Of a DNA stretch of 64,000 nucleotides, positions 36,086 to 44,661 are shown piece after piece. Position numbers and translations under genes: made by a program. The stretch comes from Candidatus Lindowbacteria bacterium RIFCSPLOWO2_12_FULL_62_27 (GTDB lineage: Bacteria > Lindowbacteria > 2-12-FULL-62-27): the NCBI GenBank assembly GCA_001784175.1, contig MFPR01000020.1:1-64000 (forward strand), in the 5' to 3' direction. Every line of letters starts with the position of its first letter. Within the stretch, counting starts at the first letter, position 1. The notes below the pieces were generated by a model. The model did not search any database and was not told where the DNA came from. It saw nothing but the letters and a program-made list of their open reading frames with translations.

Positions 36086-37914
36086 GTTCCTCCGTCTTTC
36101 GGCGTCCCCAGACACTCCCCACGTTTCAGGCCACCCTCCCCGCCCTGGCGGTGCTGGCGCTGGTGTGGCTCCTGTTCATGATTCGGCTGTACGAGCTTCA
36201 GGTGCGGGACCGCGGCCTCTATGAGGTCAAGTCCGAAGACAACCGGATCGTCCGCCTGACCCGGCTGGCGTCCCGGGGGGAAATCCTGGACCGGAAAGGA
36301 GAACTTCTGGTGGCGTCGCGGTTCGCGGTCGATCTTGTGGCCCCGAACCGCCATCTGAAGCCGCGCGACCTCGAAGATGTATGCCTGCGATTGTCTCCGG
36401 CGCTTGGCGTTCCGCCCAAACGCCTGCGCGCCGCCTATCACGCCGAACTTCGGAAAACATACGCCTATCAGGCGGTTCCCATCCAGCAGAACCTTACCGA
36501 AACGCAAACGGTGCGTGCGGGAGAAATTCTCTGGCGCGTGCCGGAGGCGCGCCTGCAGAAGCGCCTGACACGATGGTACGCGGAGAGGGACCTTGAGGCG
36601 CATGCGCTGGGATACGTGAACGAAGTGTCGAAGGAGGACATGGAGCGGGACGCGACCTACCCGCTGGGAAGCGTCATCGGCCGTGCGGGGATCGAGGAGA
36701 TACTGGAGCCGTATCTGCGCGGCGCGGACGGCTGGAAGTGGGCGGAAGTCGACGCGCACGGGCGGATTCGCCGGGACCTCATGGACCTGCCGCAGACCGA
36801 CCCGGTCCCCGGCGCGACGGCGCACCTGACGCTGGACCGGCGGATGGCGCGCGCGTTCGAGGAGGAGTTCGGGGACTCGAGCGGATTCGGGATTCTGATG
36901 GACGCGCAGACCGGCGCGATCCGCGCGATTTTTTCCAAGCCGGCCTTCGACCCGAACCGGCTGGTGACCACCGACATTCAATACATCCGGCATCTCCGGC
37001 TGGACGCGAATCATCCCTTCTTCAACCGCGCCGTCCAGTCGGCGTTTCCGCCGGGCTCGACGTTCAAGACCGTGAATTTTGTGGCGGCTGTAGAATCGGG
37101 CCTGGCCGATGAGGGGACGCGGTTTTATTGCTCGGGAAAATTCCGCATGGGCCGCCGGATCGCCGAGTGCTGGAAGGAAAAGGGCCACGGCCGGATGAGC
37201 CTGGTGCCCGCGCTCATCCATTCATGCAACGTCTACTTCTACAACCTGGGCTTGGTCCTCCGGGTCGACCGCATGCACGAAGCGGGCCGGATGTTTCGAT
37301 TGGGCGAAAAGACCGGATTCATTCTTTCGGGAGAGCCTTCGGGGATTTTACCGAACGCGGAATGGAAGGAGCGGCGGATGGGCGAGAAGTGGACAGGGGG
37401 CGACGACGTCAACATGAGCATCGGCCAAGGGTTTCTCTTGGTGACGCCGCTTCAGCAGGTGGTCCTGATGGCAAGCCTTTTCAACGGAGGCGCGATTGTG
37501 CGACCCTATCTGATCGAAAAGGCCGTGTCGCCGTCCGGCGACATCGTTTACGCGGAAGGGATGAACGTCCGCAGTTACATTCCTGTTTCCGACAGCACGC
37601 TGGCCCTGGTCCGGACGGCACTTCGCGGTGTGGTCGTGCAGGGCACCGGCACGCGCGCCGGCCGCGACGCGTTTGGCCGGCCGCATGGCGTGGCGGTGTA
37701 CGGCAAGACCGGCACGGTGCAGCGCGCGGGTCGGGAGGCGGTGGAGCGCGCGGGTGTGGATCCGGAGGATCACGGCTGGTTTTTGTGTTACTTTGAACTG
37801 GGCGACGAAAAGTTCACAGCGGTGGTCATGAAAGAGGCGGCGGGCCACGGCGGCGCCGTCGCCGCTCCCGTCATCGGCCGGTTTATCAGCCGGTTGCTAC
37901 AATCTCCGATATAG
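36082..37914 (+). CDS. mrdA: penicillin-binding protein 2, peptidoglycan transpeptidase
   Basis: Class B PBP that cross-links peptidoglycan during elongation. 610 residues starting at GTG 36082. One transmembrane helix (about 17-35, LAVLALVWLLFMIRLYELQV) and the pedestal (DRGLYEVKSEDNR, RGEILDRKGELL) precede the transpeptidase domain with S326-x-x-K329 (PPGSTFKTV), SCN (HSCNVYFYN) and K542-T-G (YGKTGTVQR). The insertion typical of PBP2 (KRLTRWYAERDLEAHALGYV) is present. RodA, its usual glycosyltransferase partner, is not next to it. Its last 18 bases overlap the end of the convergent lexA gene. Confidence 0.93.
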   Translation: MSSSVFRRPQTLPTFQATLPALAVLALVWLLFMIRLYELQVRDRGLYEVKSEDNRIVRLTRLASRGEILDRKGELLVASRFAVDLVAPNRHLKPRDLEDVCLRLSPALGVPPKRLRAAYHAELRKTYAYQAVPIQQNLTETQTVRAGEILWRVPEARLQKRLTRWYAERDLEAHALGYVNEVSKEDMERDATYPLGSVIGRAGIEEILEPYLRGADGWKWAEVDAHGRIRRDLMDLPQTDPVPGATAHLTLDRRMARAFEEEFGDSSGFGILMDAQTGAIRAIFSKPAFDPNRLVTTDIQYIRHLRLDANHPFFNRAVQSAFPPGSTFKTVNFVAAVESGLADEGTRFYCSGKFRMGRRIAECWKEKGHGRMSLVPALIHSCNVYFYNLGLVLRVDRMHEAGRMFRLGEKTGFILSGEPSGILPNAEWKERRMGEKWTGGDDVNMSIGQGFLLVTPLQQVVLMASLFNGGAIVRPYLIEKAVSPSGDIVYAEGMNVRSYIPVSDSTLALVRTALRGVVVQGTGTRAGRDAFGRPHGVAVYGKTGTVQRAGREAVERAGVDPEDHGWFLCYFELGDEKFTAVVMKEAAGHGGAVAAPVIGRFISRLLQSPI

Positions 37915-38499
37915 GCCGATCACTTTTCCGACAATTTCGGCCTCGTCGGCCGGGATGGGAGTATAGGCGGGGTTTTCAGGTTTGAGGACATAGCGCTCGC
38001 GCTGTTTGACGAGCCGTTTGACGGTGGCGTCCTCGCCGATTCGCGCCACCACGATGTCGTTCTCCTCGGCGGCCGGCTGCACTCGGACAATCACAATATC
38101 GTCTTCATGAATGCCGGCGTCGATCATTGAGTCACCGCGGATCTCCAGGCCGAACACCTGGCCTTTGGGCAGAAGCGCCGGATCGAGGGTGATCGAGTCA
38201 TCCGAAAGTTCAAACGCCTGGGCGAGCGGCCCGGCCGGAACCCGGCCGAGCACCGGGATCCGCCGGCCGACCGCGTGGTCCCGCAGGATGAATTGGCGCG
38301 CGCGGCGCCGAAGCGTTTGGGCCGGCTGGCCGGACAGAAACCCTTTTCGTTTGAGGCCCTCCACATGCGTCTGGGCGCTTCCGACCGACACGCCGAGATG
38401 CGCGGCGATTTCCCTGAACGTGGGCGGCACGCCGTTTTTCTCGACGTGGGATTCGATGAATCGCAGGGCCCGGTGCTGCTTGGGGGTCAGCGTTTCCAT
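37897..38499 (-). CDS. lexA: SOS repressor LexA
   Basis: Represses DNA-damage genes and cleaves itself when RecA is active. 200 residues. The winged helix-turn-helix is residues 1-65 (PPTFREIAAHLGVSVGSAQTHVEGLKRKG). The self-cleavage site is A89-G90 in RVPAGPL and the catalytic dyad is S124 (RGDSMIDAGI) and K161 (ATVKRLVK). It is the last gene of a long minus-strand series; the 34-base gap after the HU gene contains a possible operator at 38508-38523, so it may also have its own promoter. Confidence 0.96.
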   Translation of the reverse strand: METLTPKQHRALRFIESHVEKNGVPPTFREIAAHLGVSVGSAQTHVEGLKRKGFLSGQPAQTLRRRARQFILRDHAVGRRIPVLGRVPAGPLAQAFELSDDSITLDPALLPKGQVFGLEIRGDSMIDAGIHEDDIVIVRVQPAAEENDIVVARIGEDATVKRLVKQRERYVLKPENPAYTPIPADEAEIVGKVIGLYRRL

Positions 38500-38507
38500 G
38501 GGGGTAC

Positions 38508-38523
38508 TATACCTACGGGTGTA
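38508..38523. promoter_or_regulatory. possible LexA operator
   Basis: Imperfect dyad TATACC-TACG-GGTGTA (five of six bases pair in each arm) starting 9 bases upstream of the lexA start codon. It does not match the Escherichia or Bacillus LexA box, but LexA sites vary between phyla and autoregulation is usual. Position is the main evidence. Confidence 0.35.
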
Positions 38524-38533
38524 TGTTTGTCAA

Positions 38534-38815
38534 TTATTTTTTCAAATATTTATCGAACAACTTCGTGCTTGCCTTGAAGCGGACCGTGCGGCGGGCGGGG
38601 ATGCGCGCGCGGGGGCGGCCGGGGAATTGGACGTTGCGGGCGGCGTGGGCGCGGACGATGAAGCGGCCGAATCCGCTCATCATGACTTTGCCGTCCTGTT
38701 CCAGGCCTTCGCAGATTCCGTCGAGAATGGCGTTGATGGCGTCTTCGGATTCGCGTTCCGTCAGGCCCAGCGCTTTCAAGTGGCGGATCAGTCCCTGACG
38801 GCCGTGTTCGGACAT
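38534..38815 (-). CDS. HU/IHF-family DNA-binding protein
   Basis: 93-residue nucleoid protein. The helical dimer body (MSEHGRQGLIRHLKALGL, AINAILDGICEGLEQDGKV) is followed by the beta saddle MSGFGRFIVRAHAARN and the DNA-embracing arm, where the usual RNPRTG motif is PGRPRARIPARR. The end VRFKASTKLFDKYLKK matches the family C-terminus. It bends or compacts DNA. HU versus IHF cannot be told apart; the arm keeps a Pro at the intercalating position. It lies 10 bases after gpsA and 34 before lexA on the same strand. Confidence 0.93.
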   Translation of the reverse strand: MSEHGRQGLIRHLKALGLTERESEDAINAILDGICEGLEQDGKVMMSGFGRFIVRAHAARNVQFPGRPRARIPARRTVRFKASTKLFDKYLKK

Positions 38816-38825
38816 GGCGGTCCGT

Positions 38826-39833
38826 CTAGGCGCGTTCGGGGACGAAGGGCCGCGCGAGGAGGGATTCGACGGCGCGCCGGACGCTTTTTCGATTGTAGAT
38901 GATGTTGTGCACCTCGCGGATGATCGGAATCTCCACATGGGCCTTCCGGGCCAGACCGACGGCGGCTCTTGCGGTCGCGACGCCTTCGGCCACGAACCGG
39001 TGCTTGCGCGCGATGTCGGCGGGCGAATGGCCTTGGGCGAGGAGTTCGCCGAACCTGCGGTTGCGGCTGTGGCGGCTTCCACAGGTGACGACGAGGTCGC
39101 CGAGACCCGCGAGGCCCGCGAAGGTATCACGGCGCGCGCTGAGGGCGACGCCGAGCCGCGATATTTCAGCGAGGCCGCGGGTCATCATGGCGGCGAGCGT
39201 ATTGTCGCCGAATCCGAGCCCCACGCAAATGCCGGCGGCGATGGCGACACAATTTTTGAGCGCGGCGGCAAGTTCGACGCCGATCACGTCATTGTTTGTG
39301 TAAAGCCTGAATCGGCTGTCAGAAACCAGTTTCTGGACGCGGGCCGCGAGCGCCGCCGGCCCCGCCACCACCGCGGCCGTCGGGATGTTCAGGATGACTT
39401 CTTCGGCGTGCGACGGGCCCGACAGCACGGCGTACTGGCTGCGGCTGAGGGAAGGAAACATTTCGAAGAAGACGCCGGAGATTGTTTGACCCGTTTTGAT
39501 TTCGATTCCCTTGGAGAGATTCACCAGCGCCTTTCCGCGCCAAAGGGGGGATGACTGGAAAACATTGCGGATGAATTGCGTCGGCACTGCGTTAAACACC
39601 AAGTCGGCCGAGCGCACGCACGCGTCGAGGTCGTTCGAAATGACCAGGGACCGCGGCAGTCGGACACCCGGCAGGAAGAGCCGGTTCTCCCGGCGTTTCT
39701 GGATGTCCTGGGCCACGCGCGGGAAAAATTCGTAGAGCGTGACCGGTTGGCCGGTGAGGCCCGCTTCGAAGCGCCGGGCCATGCGCACGGCGAAGGTCGT
39801 TCCCCAGCTTCCGGCGCCGACGACGGTGATCAT
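38826..39833 (-). CDS. gpsA: glycerol-3-phosphate dehydrogenase [NAD(P)+]
   Basis: Makes sn-glycerol-3-phosphate from dihydroxyacetone phosphate for phospholipid synthesis. 335 residues. The Rossmann motif is VVGAGSWGTTFA, followed by SKGIEIKTGQTIS, SGPSHAEEVI and the catalytic segment with Lys in AALKNCVAIAAGICVGLGFGDN. The block GLAGLGDLVVTCGSRHSRNRRFG is characteristic. The ATG at 39833 comes 2 bases after the plsY stop, which puts substrate maker and first acyltransferase side by side. Confidence 0.96.
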   Translation of the reverse strand: MITVVGAGSWGTTFAVRMARRFEAGLTGQPVTLYEFFPRVAQDIQKRRENRLFLPGVRLPRSLVISNDLDACVRSADLVFNAVPTQFIRNVFQSSPLWRGKALVNLSKGIEIKTGQTISGVFFEMFPSLSRSQYAVLSGPSHAEEVILNIPTAAVVAGPAALAARVQKLVSDSRFRLYTNNDVIGVELAAALKNCVAIAAGICVGLGFGDNTLAAMMTRGLAEISRLGVALSARRDTFAGLAGLGDLVVTCGSRHSRNRRFGELLAQGHSPADIARKHRFVAEGVATARAAVGLARKAHVEIPIIREVHNIIYNRKSVRRAVESLLARPFVPERA

Positions 39834-39835
39834 GG

Positions 39836-40420
39836 TCAGAAGAGCGGTGGCTCTTCGCCGTGGATCAGGCGCCGGAGGTTGGACCGGTGCCGGACGAGGA
39901 CGAGGGCCATGGCGGCAACAACAATGGCGATGAGAAGCGTGTCGCGGGACACGAGCGGAACGCCGACGCCGAGGGTAATCGCCCCGAGGCACGACGCGGG
40001 CGACATGCGGTGACTGATGAGGAGCGTCACGGCAAAGACGGCGACCGCCGCGAGCGTGGGGTTCAGGGCGAGGCAGAGAAACACGCCGAGACCCGTCGCC
40101 ACGCCTTTGCCGCCGCGAAATCTCAAAAACGGCGAGAAGGTGTGTCCCAGGATGGCGGCGAGTCCCGCCAGCGCATCGGCGCCGCCGATCGATCTTGAAA
40201 TCCACACGGCGCCCGCGCCCTTGAGCACGTCGAGGATCAGAACCAGGGATCCGACCGCCGGGCCGAGGACGCGATAGGCGTTGGTCGCGCCGATGTTGCC
40301 GCTGCCCTCTGACTTCAGGTCCTTTCCGAAAACAAACCGGCCGATCCAATACCCGGGCGGCAGGCTCCCGAGGAGAAATCCGGCGACGACGCTCGAGACC
40401 GCGGCGGTGGTCAAGGTCAT
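39836..40420 (-). CDS. plsY: acyl-phosphate:glycerol-3-phosphate acyltransferase
   Basis: Integral membrane enzyme of 194 residues that makes lysophosphatidic acid from acyl-phosphate and glycerol-3-phosphate. The three conserved loops are seen: GSLPPGYWIGR, GSGNIGATNAYR and FRGGKGVATGLG, with about five hydrophobic helices. The ATG at 40420 overlaps the der stop (ATGA). It functions directly with GpsA, encoded next. Confidence 0.96.
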   Translation of the reverse strand: MTLTTAAVSSVVAGFLLGSLPPGYWIGRFVFGKDLKSEGSGNIGATNAYRVLGPAVGSLVLILDVLKGAGAVWISRSIGGADALAGLAAILGHTFSPFLRFRGGKGVATGLGVFLCLALNPTLAAVAVFAVTLLISHRMSPASCLGAITLGVGVPLVSRDTLLIAIVVAAMALVLVRHRSNLRRLIHGEEPPLF

Positions 40421-41775
40421 CGGTCGGTCACCAGATGGATGAGGATCGGGATGCCGCGCAGTCCAAACGCCTCCCGGAACCGTTTTTCGAGGTATCGGAT
40501 GGACTCGCCTCGGAAGATTTTGGGATCGTTGACGAATATTTTGAACGCCACGGGACTTTTGCCGGTCTGGACACCGTATTTGAGTTTGCCGGGCCCGCGC
40601 CTGAAGAGGCTGGTGGGCATTTCCGTGTTCCATTCCTGGAGGCGCCGGTTCAGTTCCGGTGTCCGAATGTCCCGGCGGGATGTTTCGTGAACGGCGAGGA
40701 CCGTGTCGAGGAGCGTGGACACGCCATGCCCGGTCTTCGCGGAAATACGGACGAACGGCGCCTCCCGCGCGTCGTGCGCGCGCTCGCGAAATTCGACCTC
40801 CAGATCCCGCGCCGGGCCCGACGCGCGGTCAGGCACGAGATCCCATTTGTTTGCCGCCGCCACGGCGCTGACGCCGCGCCGCCAGAGATGGGAAAGGAGC
40901 CTGAGGTCCTGCTCGGCGAGGCCTTGCGAGATGTCCATGACGAGGAGCACGACGTCGGCGGCTTCGCCGACCCGCAGCGCGATCCTGGAAATGGTGCGCT
41001 CAAGGCCGTCGGTGATCCGGTCGATCCGCCGGACGCCGGCCGTGTCGACCAGCATGATCGGCCGGTCGCGATGGGTGAACGCCGCCTCGACCGCATCCCG
41101 CGTGGTGCCCGGGCGGTCCGAAACGACGACGCGATCCGCTCCGAGGATGCGGTTCACCAGCGTCGACTTGCCGACGTTGGGCCTGCCGAGAATCGAGAGC
41201 CGGAGCGGGCCAAGAGCGTCATCCTGCGGGCCGGCCGGCGGTTCGTTTTCAGAGGGCCCGGATTTCTTCAGATGCGCTTCGACGACGGATATGAGATCGG
41301 CGATGCCGCGGCCGTGTTTGGACGAAATCGGCACGGCCTCCTCCCACGGGAGGCCCGCGAACTCCGTGTCGGCCCATTGAACGGCCGGCCGGTCGAGCTC
41401 GTCGAGTTTGTTCACCACGAGAATCGTCTTGTTCCGGTACGGCAAAATTCTCTGGGCAAACGCGTCCTCGGCGCCGGTGCGCCCCTCGCGGCCATCCACC
41501 ACCCACAGAATGATCCCGGACGATTTGAGCGCGCTTTCGACCTTCCGGTTGATCGCAGCGCTCAACTCGGGATCCTCCGCCGCCGGATAGGGCCAGCCCG
41601 CCGTGTCGATCAGGCGCACCGGCCGGTCGCCGACGTCCAGCGGCGCCTCCAGGAGATCCCGCGTCACGCCGGGCCTGTCAAACACCACGGCGGCCGCGCG
41701 GCCGACCAGTCTGTTATACAGCGTGGATTTGCCGACATTCGGCCGGCCGATGATCAGGACGATGGGTGGATTCAT
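40417..41775 (-). CDS. der: ribosome-assembly GTPase Der (EngA)
   Basis: Double GTPase needed for 50S subunit maturation. 452 residues. The first G domain has GRPNVGKSTLYNRL, DTAGWP and NKLDEL; the second has LGRPNVGKSTLVNRI, VDTAGVRR and NKWDLV. The C-terminal KH-like domain follows (FVNDPKIFRGESIRYLEKRF). The ATG at 41775 starts 16 bases after the permease stop. It sits inside the phospholipid gene run, an association that probably reflects operon growth rather than function. Confidence 0.97.
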   Translation of the reverse strand: MNPPIVLIIGRPNVGKSTLYNRLVGRAAAVVFDRPGVTRDLLEAPLDVGDRPVRLIDTAGWPYPAAEDPELSAAINRKVESALKSSGIILWVVDGREGRTGAEDAFAQRILPYRNKTILVVNKLDELDRPAVQWADTEFAGLPWEEAVPISSKHGRGIADLISVVEAHLKKSGPSENEPPAGPQDDALGPLRLSILGRPNVGKSTLVNRILGADRVVVSDRPGTTRDAVEAAFTHRDRPIMLVDTAGVRRIDRITDGLERTISRIALRVGEAADVVLLVMDISQGLAEQDLRLLSHLWRRGVSAVAAANKWDLVPDRASGPARDLEVEFRERAHDAREAPFVRISAKTGHGVSTLLDTVLAVHETSRRDIRTPELNRRLQEWNTEMPTSLFRRGPGKLKYGVQTGKSPVAFKIFVNDPKIFRGESIRYLEKRFREAFGLRGIPILIHLVTDR

Positions 41776-41790
41776 ATAGAAACAAGCGTC

Positions 41791-42846
41791 TCAAGCCTGT
41801 GCGAAGTGTCCGAGCAGCCGGCGAAACGCCGCGAGGAGGATGGCCGCGAGCGGGATGGCGAGCATGAGCCCGAAAAATCCAAACAGTTGCGAAAAGGCCA
41901 GGAGGGCGATCACGGCCAGGAGTGGGTGAATGCCGACCGACCCGCCAAGGAGTTTCGGCGTGAGGAGCACCGCATCCACGGCCTGGACGAGCGCGAAGAC
42001 GGCGGCCGTCAGCGCGAGGTGGAGGAGCGTGCCCTGGGAATAAAACGACACGCCGAGGGCCGCGATGAGTCCAAGCGTGATGCCGACGTAGGGGACGAGC
42101 GAAAGGAGGCCGATGGTGAGGCCGATGGTAAGGCCATACGGGAGGCCGATGGCGACGAGACCTGCGGCTGAAAGTCCGCCGATCGCGGCGGCGTAGAGGA
42201 GCTGGCCGCGGAAGAATGAACGAAGGATGTCATTCGATTCGGACAGAAACCGGTCCATGAGCGCCGTGCGTTCCGGCGGCCAGCCGATGTCGGAGAGAAT
42301 TTTGAGAAGGCCGGGTTTGATCAGCGGGAAATCCAGCATCAGGAAAACGAAGGCGACCACGAACAGGAGCAGCTTGGCCACCGCGTCGGCGATGTTGCCA
42401 AGGATGCCGAAACTTTTCAGGACGGCCTGCGTTGCGACGGCGATGATCTTACCGCTGAAGGCGGACAGGTGTTCCGCCACTTTTGTTTTGACGTCTTCCG
42501 GAAGTGTGGCCAGCCGGCGCTGGATGGACGCGTTGAGTTCGGTGATATTGAGTTCGATGGATTCCGCGGCCATTTTCGCCTCCCGAACCGCTTTGGGCGC
42601 GAGAAACATCAGAACCGCCGCGAGGCCGATGGCGAGGAGGGCCAGGGTCAGCGCGGCGGCGGCGGTCCGGCCGGTTTTCCGCGCGATCGCGGCGACCACA
42701 GGCTCGATCAGAAACGCCGCGATGAACGCGGCGAGGAGCGGCGTGACGACCGCCCGGGCGGCGTAGAGCACGACCAGGAGAACGCCGGCCGCGAGCGCCT
42801 GGATCAGGAGCCTGTTGGATTTTTCCGAGCGGATTCCGTCATACAC
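41791..42846 (-). CDS. AI-2E family (PerM-like) membrane permease
   Basis: 351 residues with seven to eight hydrophobic helices. The N-terminal paired helices (LLIQALAAGVLLVVLYAARAVVTPLL) precede a soluble amphipathic region (about 100-170, ELNASIQRRLATLPEDVKT) and the conserved C-terminal half (GLPYGLTIGLTIGLLSLVPYVG, LLGGSVGIHPLLAVIALLAF). Family members are called AI-2 exporters or Na+/H+ antiporters, but the function of most is unknown. The GTG at 42846 lies within the end of pgsA (8 base overlap); upstream in-frame codons lack homology. Confidence 0.9.
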   Translation of the reverse strand: MYDGIRSEKSNRLLIQALAAGVLLVVLYAARAVVTPLLAAFIAAFLIEPVVAAIARKTGRTAAAALTLALLAIGLAAVLMFLAPKAVREAKMAAESIELNITELNASIQRRLATLPEDVKTKVAEHLSAFSGKIIAVATQAVLKSFGILGNIADAVAKLLLFVVAFVFLMLDFPLIKPGLLKILSDIGWPPERTALMDRFLSESNDILRSFFRGQLLYAAAIGGLSAAGLVAIGLPYGLTIGLTIGLLSLVPYVGITLGLIAALGVSFYSQGTLLHLALTAAVFALVQAVDAVLLTPKLLGGSVGIHPLLAVIALLAFSQLFGFFGLMLAIPLAAILLAAFRRLLGHFAQA

Positions 42847-43405
42847 GGGTGAACCCTCCCATCCGTTTGTACCATTCGACAAAGCATGCGGCGCCGGACA
42901 CGACGGTGGTGACGAGTGTTGTGAGGAACGCAACGCGCAAGATCACATCCGGAACGCTCACGACGTAGTAAAGGGCGATGTCCAGCAAGAAGAGTCCCGC
43001 GGTGATGAACTGGCAGGCCGTATTGACCTTGCTGATCCACAGCGGCCGGATGCCGGCATCCCGGCCGAAATAGTGGAGCAGGGCCCAGCCCAGCACGATG
43101 AGGACGTCCCGGCTGATGACGGCCACCGTCACGTAGAGCGGAATGCCGTAGGGAACGCCCAGGAGGTAGACCATCGTCACCAGAAGTTTGTCGGCCAGAG
43201 GATCGAGAAACGCGCCGACCGCGCTTTTTTGCCGGAAGGCCCGCGCCACGAATCCGTCGACCGCGTCCAGGACGGCCGCGAGGGTGAAGAGACAGAACAC
43301 GACCCAGCGAAGAATGGGATTTTCGGCCATGTAGAGGAACGCCGCCGAAAACGCCGGCACGAGCGCAATGCGAAAAACCGTGATCAGATTGGCCGTCGTC
43401 AGCAT
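42839..43405 (-). CDS. pgsA: CDP-alcohol phosphatidyltransferase, probably phosphatidylglycerophosphate synthase
   Basis: 188-residue membrane enzyme transferring a phosphatidyl group from CDP-diacylglycerol. The full CDP-alcohol motif DG..AR...........D...D is read in DAVDGFVARAF and GAFLDPLADKLL. Six helices are predicted. The Asn-Leu-Ile-Thr start (MLTTANLITVFRIALVP) is typical of PgsA, so glycerol-3-phosphate is the likely acceptor; neighbouring gpsA and plsY agree. It overlaps the MFS gene stop by 7 bases and the permease start by 8. Confidence 0.92.
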   Translation of the reverse strand: MLTTANLITVFRIALVPAFSAAFLYMAENPILRWVVFCLFTLAAVLDAVDGFVARAFRQKSAVGAFLDPLADKLLVTMVYLLGVPYGIPLYVTVAVISRDVLIVLGWALLHYFGRDAGIRPLWISKVNTACQFITAGLFLLDIALYYVVSVPDVILRVAFLTTLVTTVVSGAACFVEWYKRMGGFTRV

Positions 43406-44661
43406 GCGGCATTTCTATCATATTCCCTCGATTCTTTCACAAAAGCGAGCAGCGCCATTCCCGCGATGAGCAGGACCAGCAGGGAAAGGATGGCCCGGCG
43501 GATTTGCCCGGTCCATTCGTGAACGATCCCAAAGATGAGCGGCCCGGTGGCGGCCGAGATTTTACCGGAGAGTCCCCAGAATCCGAAAAACTGCGCCTCC
43601 TGTCCCGCCGGCACGAGCCTGCCGAACAAGCTGCGCGAGACGGCCTGGCTGCCGCCGAGGACGATCGAGATGAGAAATCCCGCGATCCAGAATTCCGCCC
43701 GGGTGGTCATGGTCGTCGTCCAGAGAAGAATCCCGGCCCAAAGCGCCAGACTTGCCAATAGCGCCTTTCGCTGGGTCCATCGGTCGGCGAGGCGCCCGAA
43801 TGCGACGGCGCCGAAGAAGGCGACGAACTGGATCATCAGGAAACAGGCGATGCGTTCGCTTTCCGGCATGCCGAGTTCCGCGGCGGCGAAGATGCCGGCG
43901 ACGACGATCACCGTTTCAATGACGTCGTTGTACAGGAAATAGGCGGCGAGAAAAACGAAGATGTTCTTGTTGTACTTCCGGGCCGCCCGGATGCTGTCCA
44001 TCACGCGCCGCAGAGCCTCCCGGCCGGCGCGCGGCGGTCCCGCCGCATCGCGTTGTTCCTTGATCCAAAAAATAAAGGGAAGCGTGAAGACCAGCCACCA
44101 GAGGCCGACGACGAGGAACGTGGCGCGCACGGCGCTGTCGCCCTCCGGCAGGCCGAACCAGACCGGCTTCTGGATCATCGCGAGGTTCAGCGCGAGGCAC
44201 AGCCCGCCGCCCACATATCCGATCGCCCAGCCGAAGCCGGACACGGACCCGATCGTGCGGTCGGTGGAAAGATCGTTCAGGAACGAATGATAGAACGTGA
44301 GCGAGACCGTGAAGCACACGCTGGCGATCACGAAGAACGCGGATGTCAGAACCAGCGTTTGCGGCCCGGAGAAGAAAAGCGCGGCGGTCGAAACCGCGCC
44401 CGCGCCTGCGCAGCCCGCCAGCCAGCGCTTTCTGGTTTTCCGGATGTCGGCCAGCGCGCCCAAATACGGCGAGAGGATGCCGGAGAGGAGGGTGGATCCG
44501 GAAATGAGAAACGTCCAGAGCGTCAGGCCCCGGATCGGCGCGTCCCGGGCGACGACCGTGGCGAAGTAGACGTTGAAGATCACGGCCATGACGGACGTGG
44601 CGAAGGGGCTGTTGGCGAAATCGTAGAGCGCCCAGGCCCAGACTTGCCGGTTCTTTAAAAT
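43399..44661 (-). CDS. major facilitator superfamily transporter, UMF1/Atg22-like
   Basis: About 420 residues with twelve predicted helices. The opening WAWALYDFANSPFATSVM is characteristic of the UMF1/Atg22-like group, and the cytoplasmic loops LGALADIRKTRKRW and FGRLADRWTQRKA carry the MFS loop signatures. Substrate unknown; amino-acid or drug efflux is possible. No ATG, GTG or TTG lies in frame between the end of the outer-membrane gene and helix 1. The nearest candidate is an ATT at 44661 that overlaps the previous stop, so the true start may be this rare codon or a CTG further upstream. An assembly error at the junction is the alternative. Confidence 0.8.
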   Translation of the reverse strand: MLKNRQVWAWALYDFANSPFATSVMAVIFNVYFATVVARDAPIRGLTLWTFLISGSTLLSGILSPYLGALADIRKTRKRWLAGCAGAGAVSTAALFFSGPQTLVLTSAFFVIASVCFTVSLTFYHSFLNDLSTDRTIGSVSGFGWAIGYVGGGLCLALNLAMIQKPVWFGLPEGDSAVRATFLVVGLWWLVFTLPFIFWIKEQRDAAGPPRAGREALRRVMDSIRAARKYNKNIFVFLAAYFLYNDVIETVIVVAGIFAAAELGMPESERIACFLMIQFVAFFGAVAFGRLADRWTQRKALLASLALWAGILLWTTTMTTRAEFWIAGFLISIVLGGSQAVSRSLFGRLVPAGQEAQFFGFWGLSGKISAATGPLIFGIVHEWTGQIRRAILSLLVLLIAGMALLAFVKESREYDRNAAC

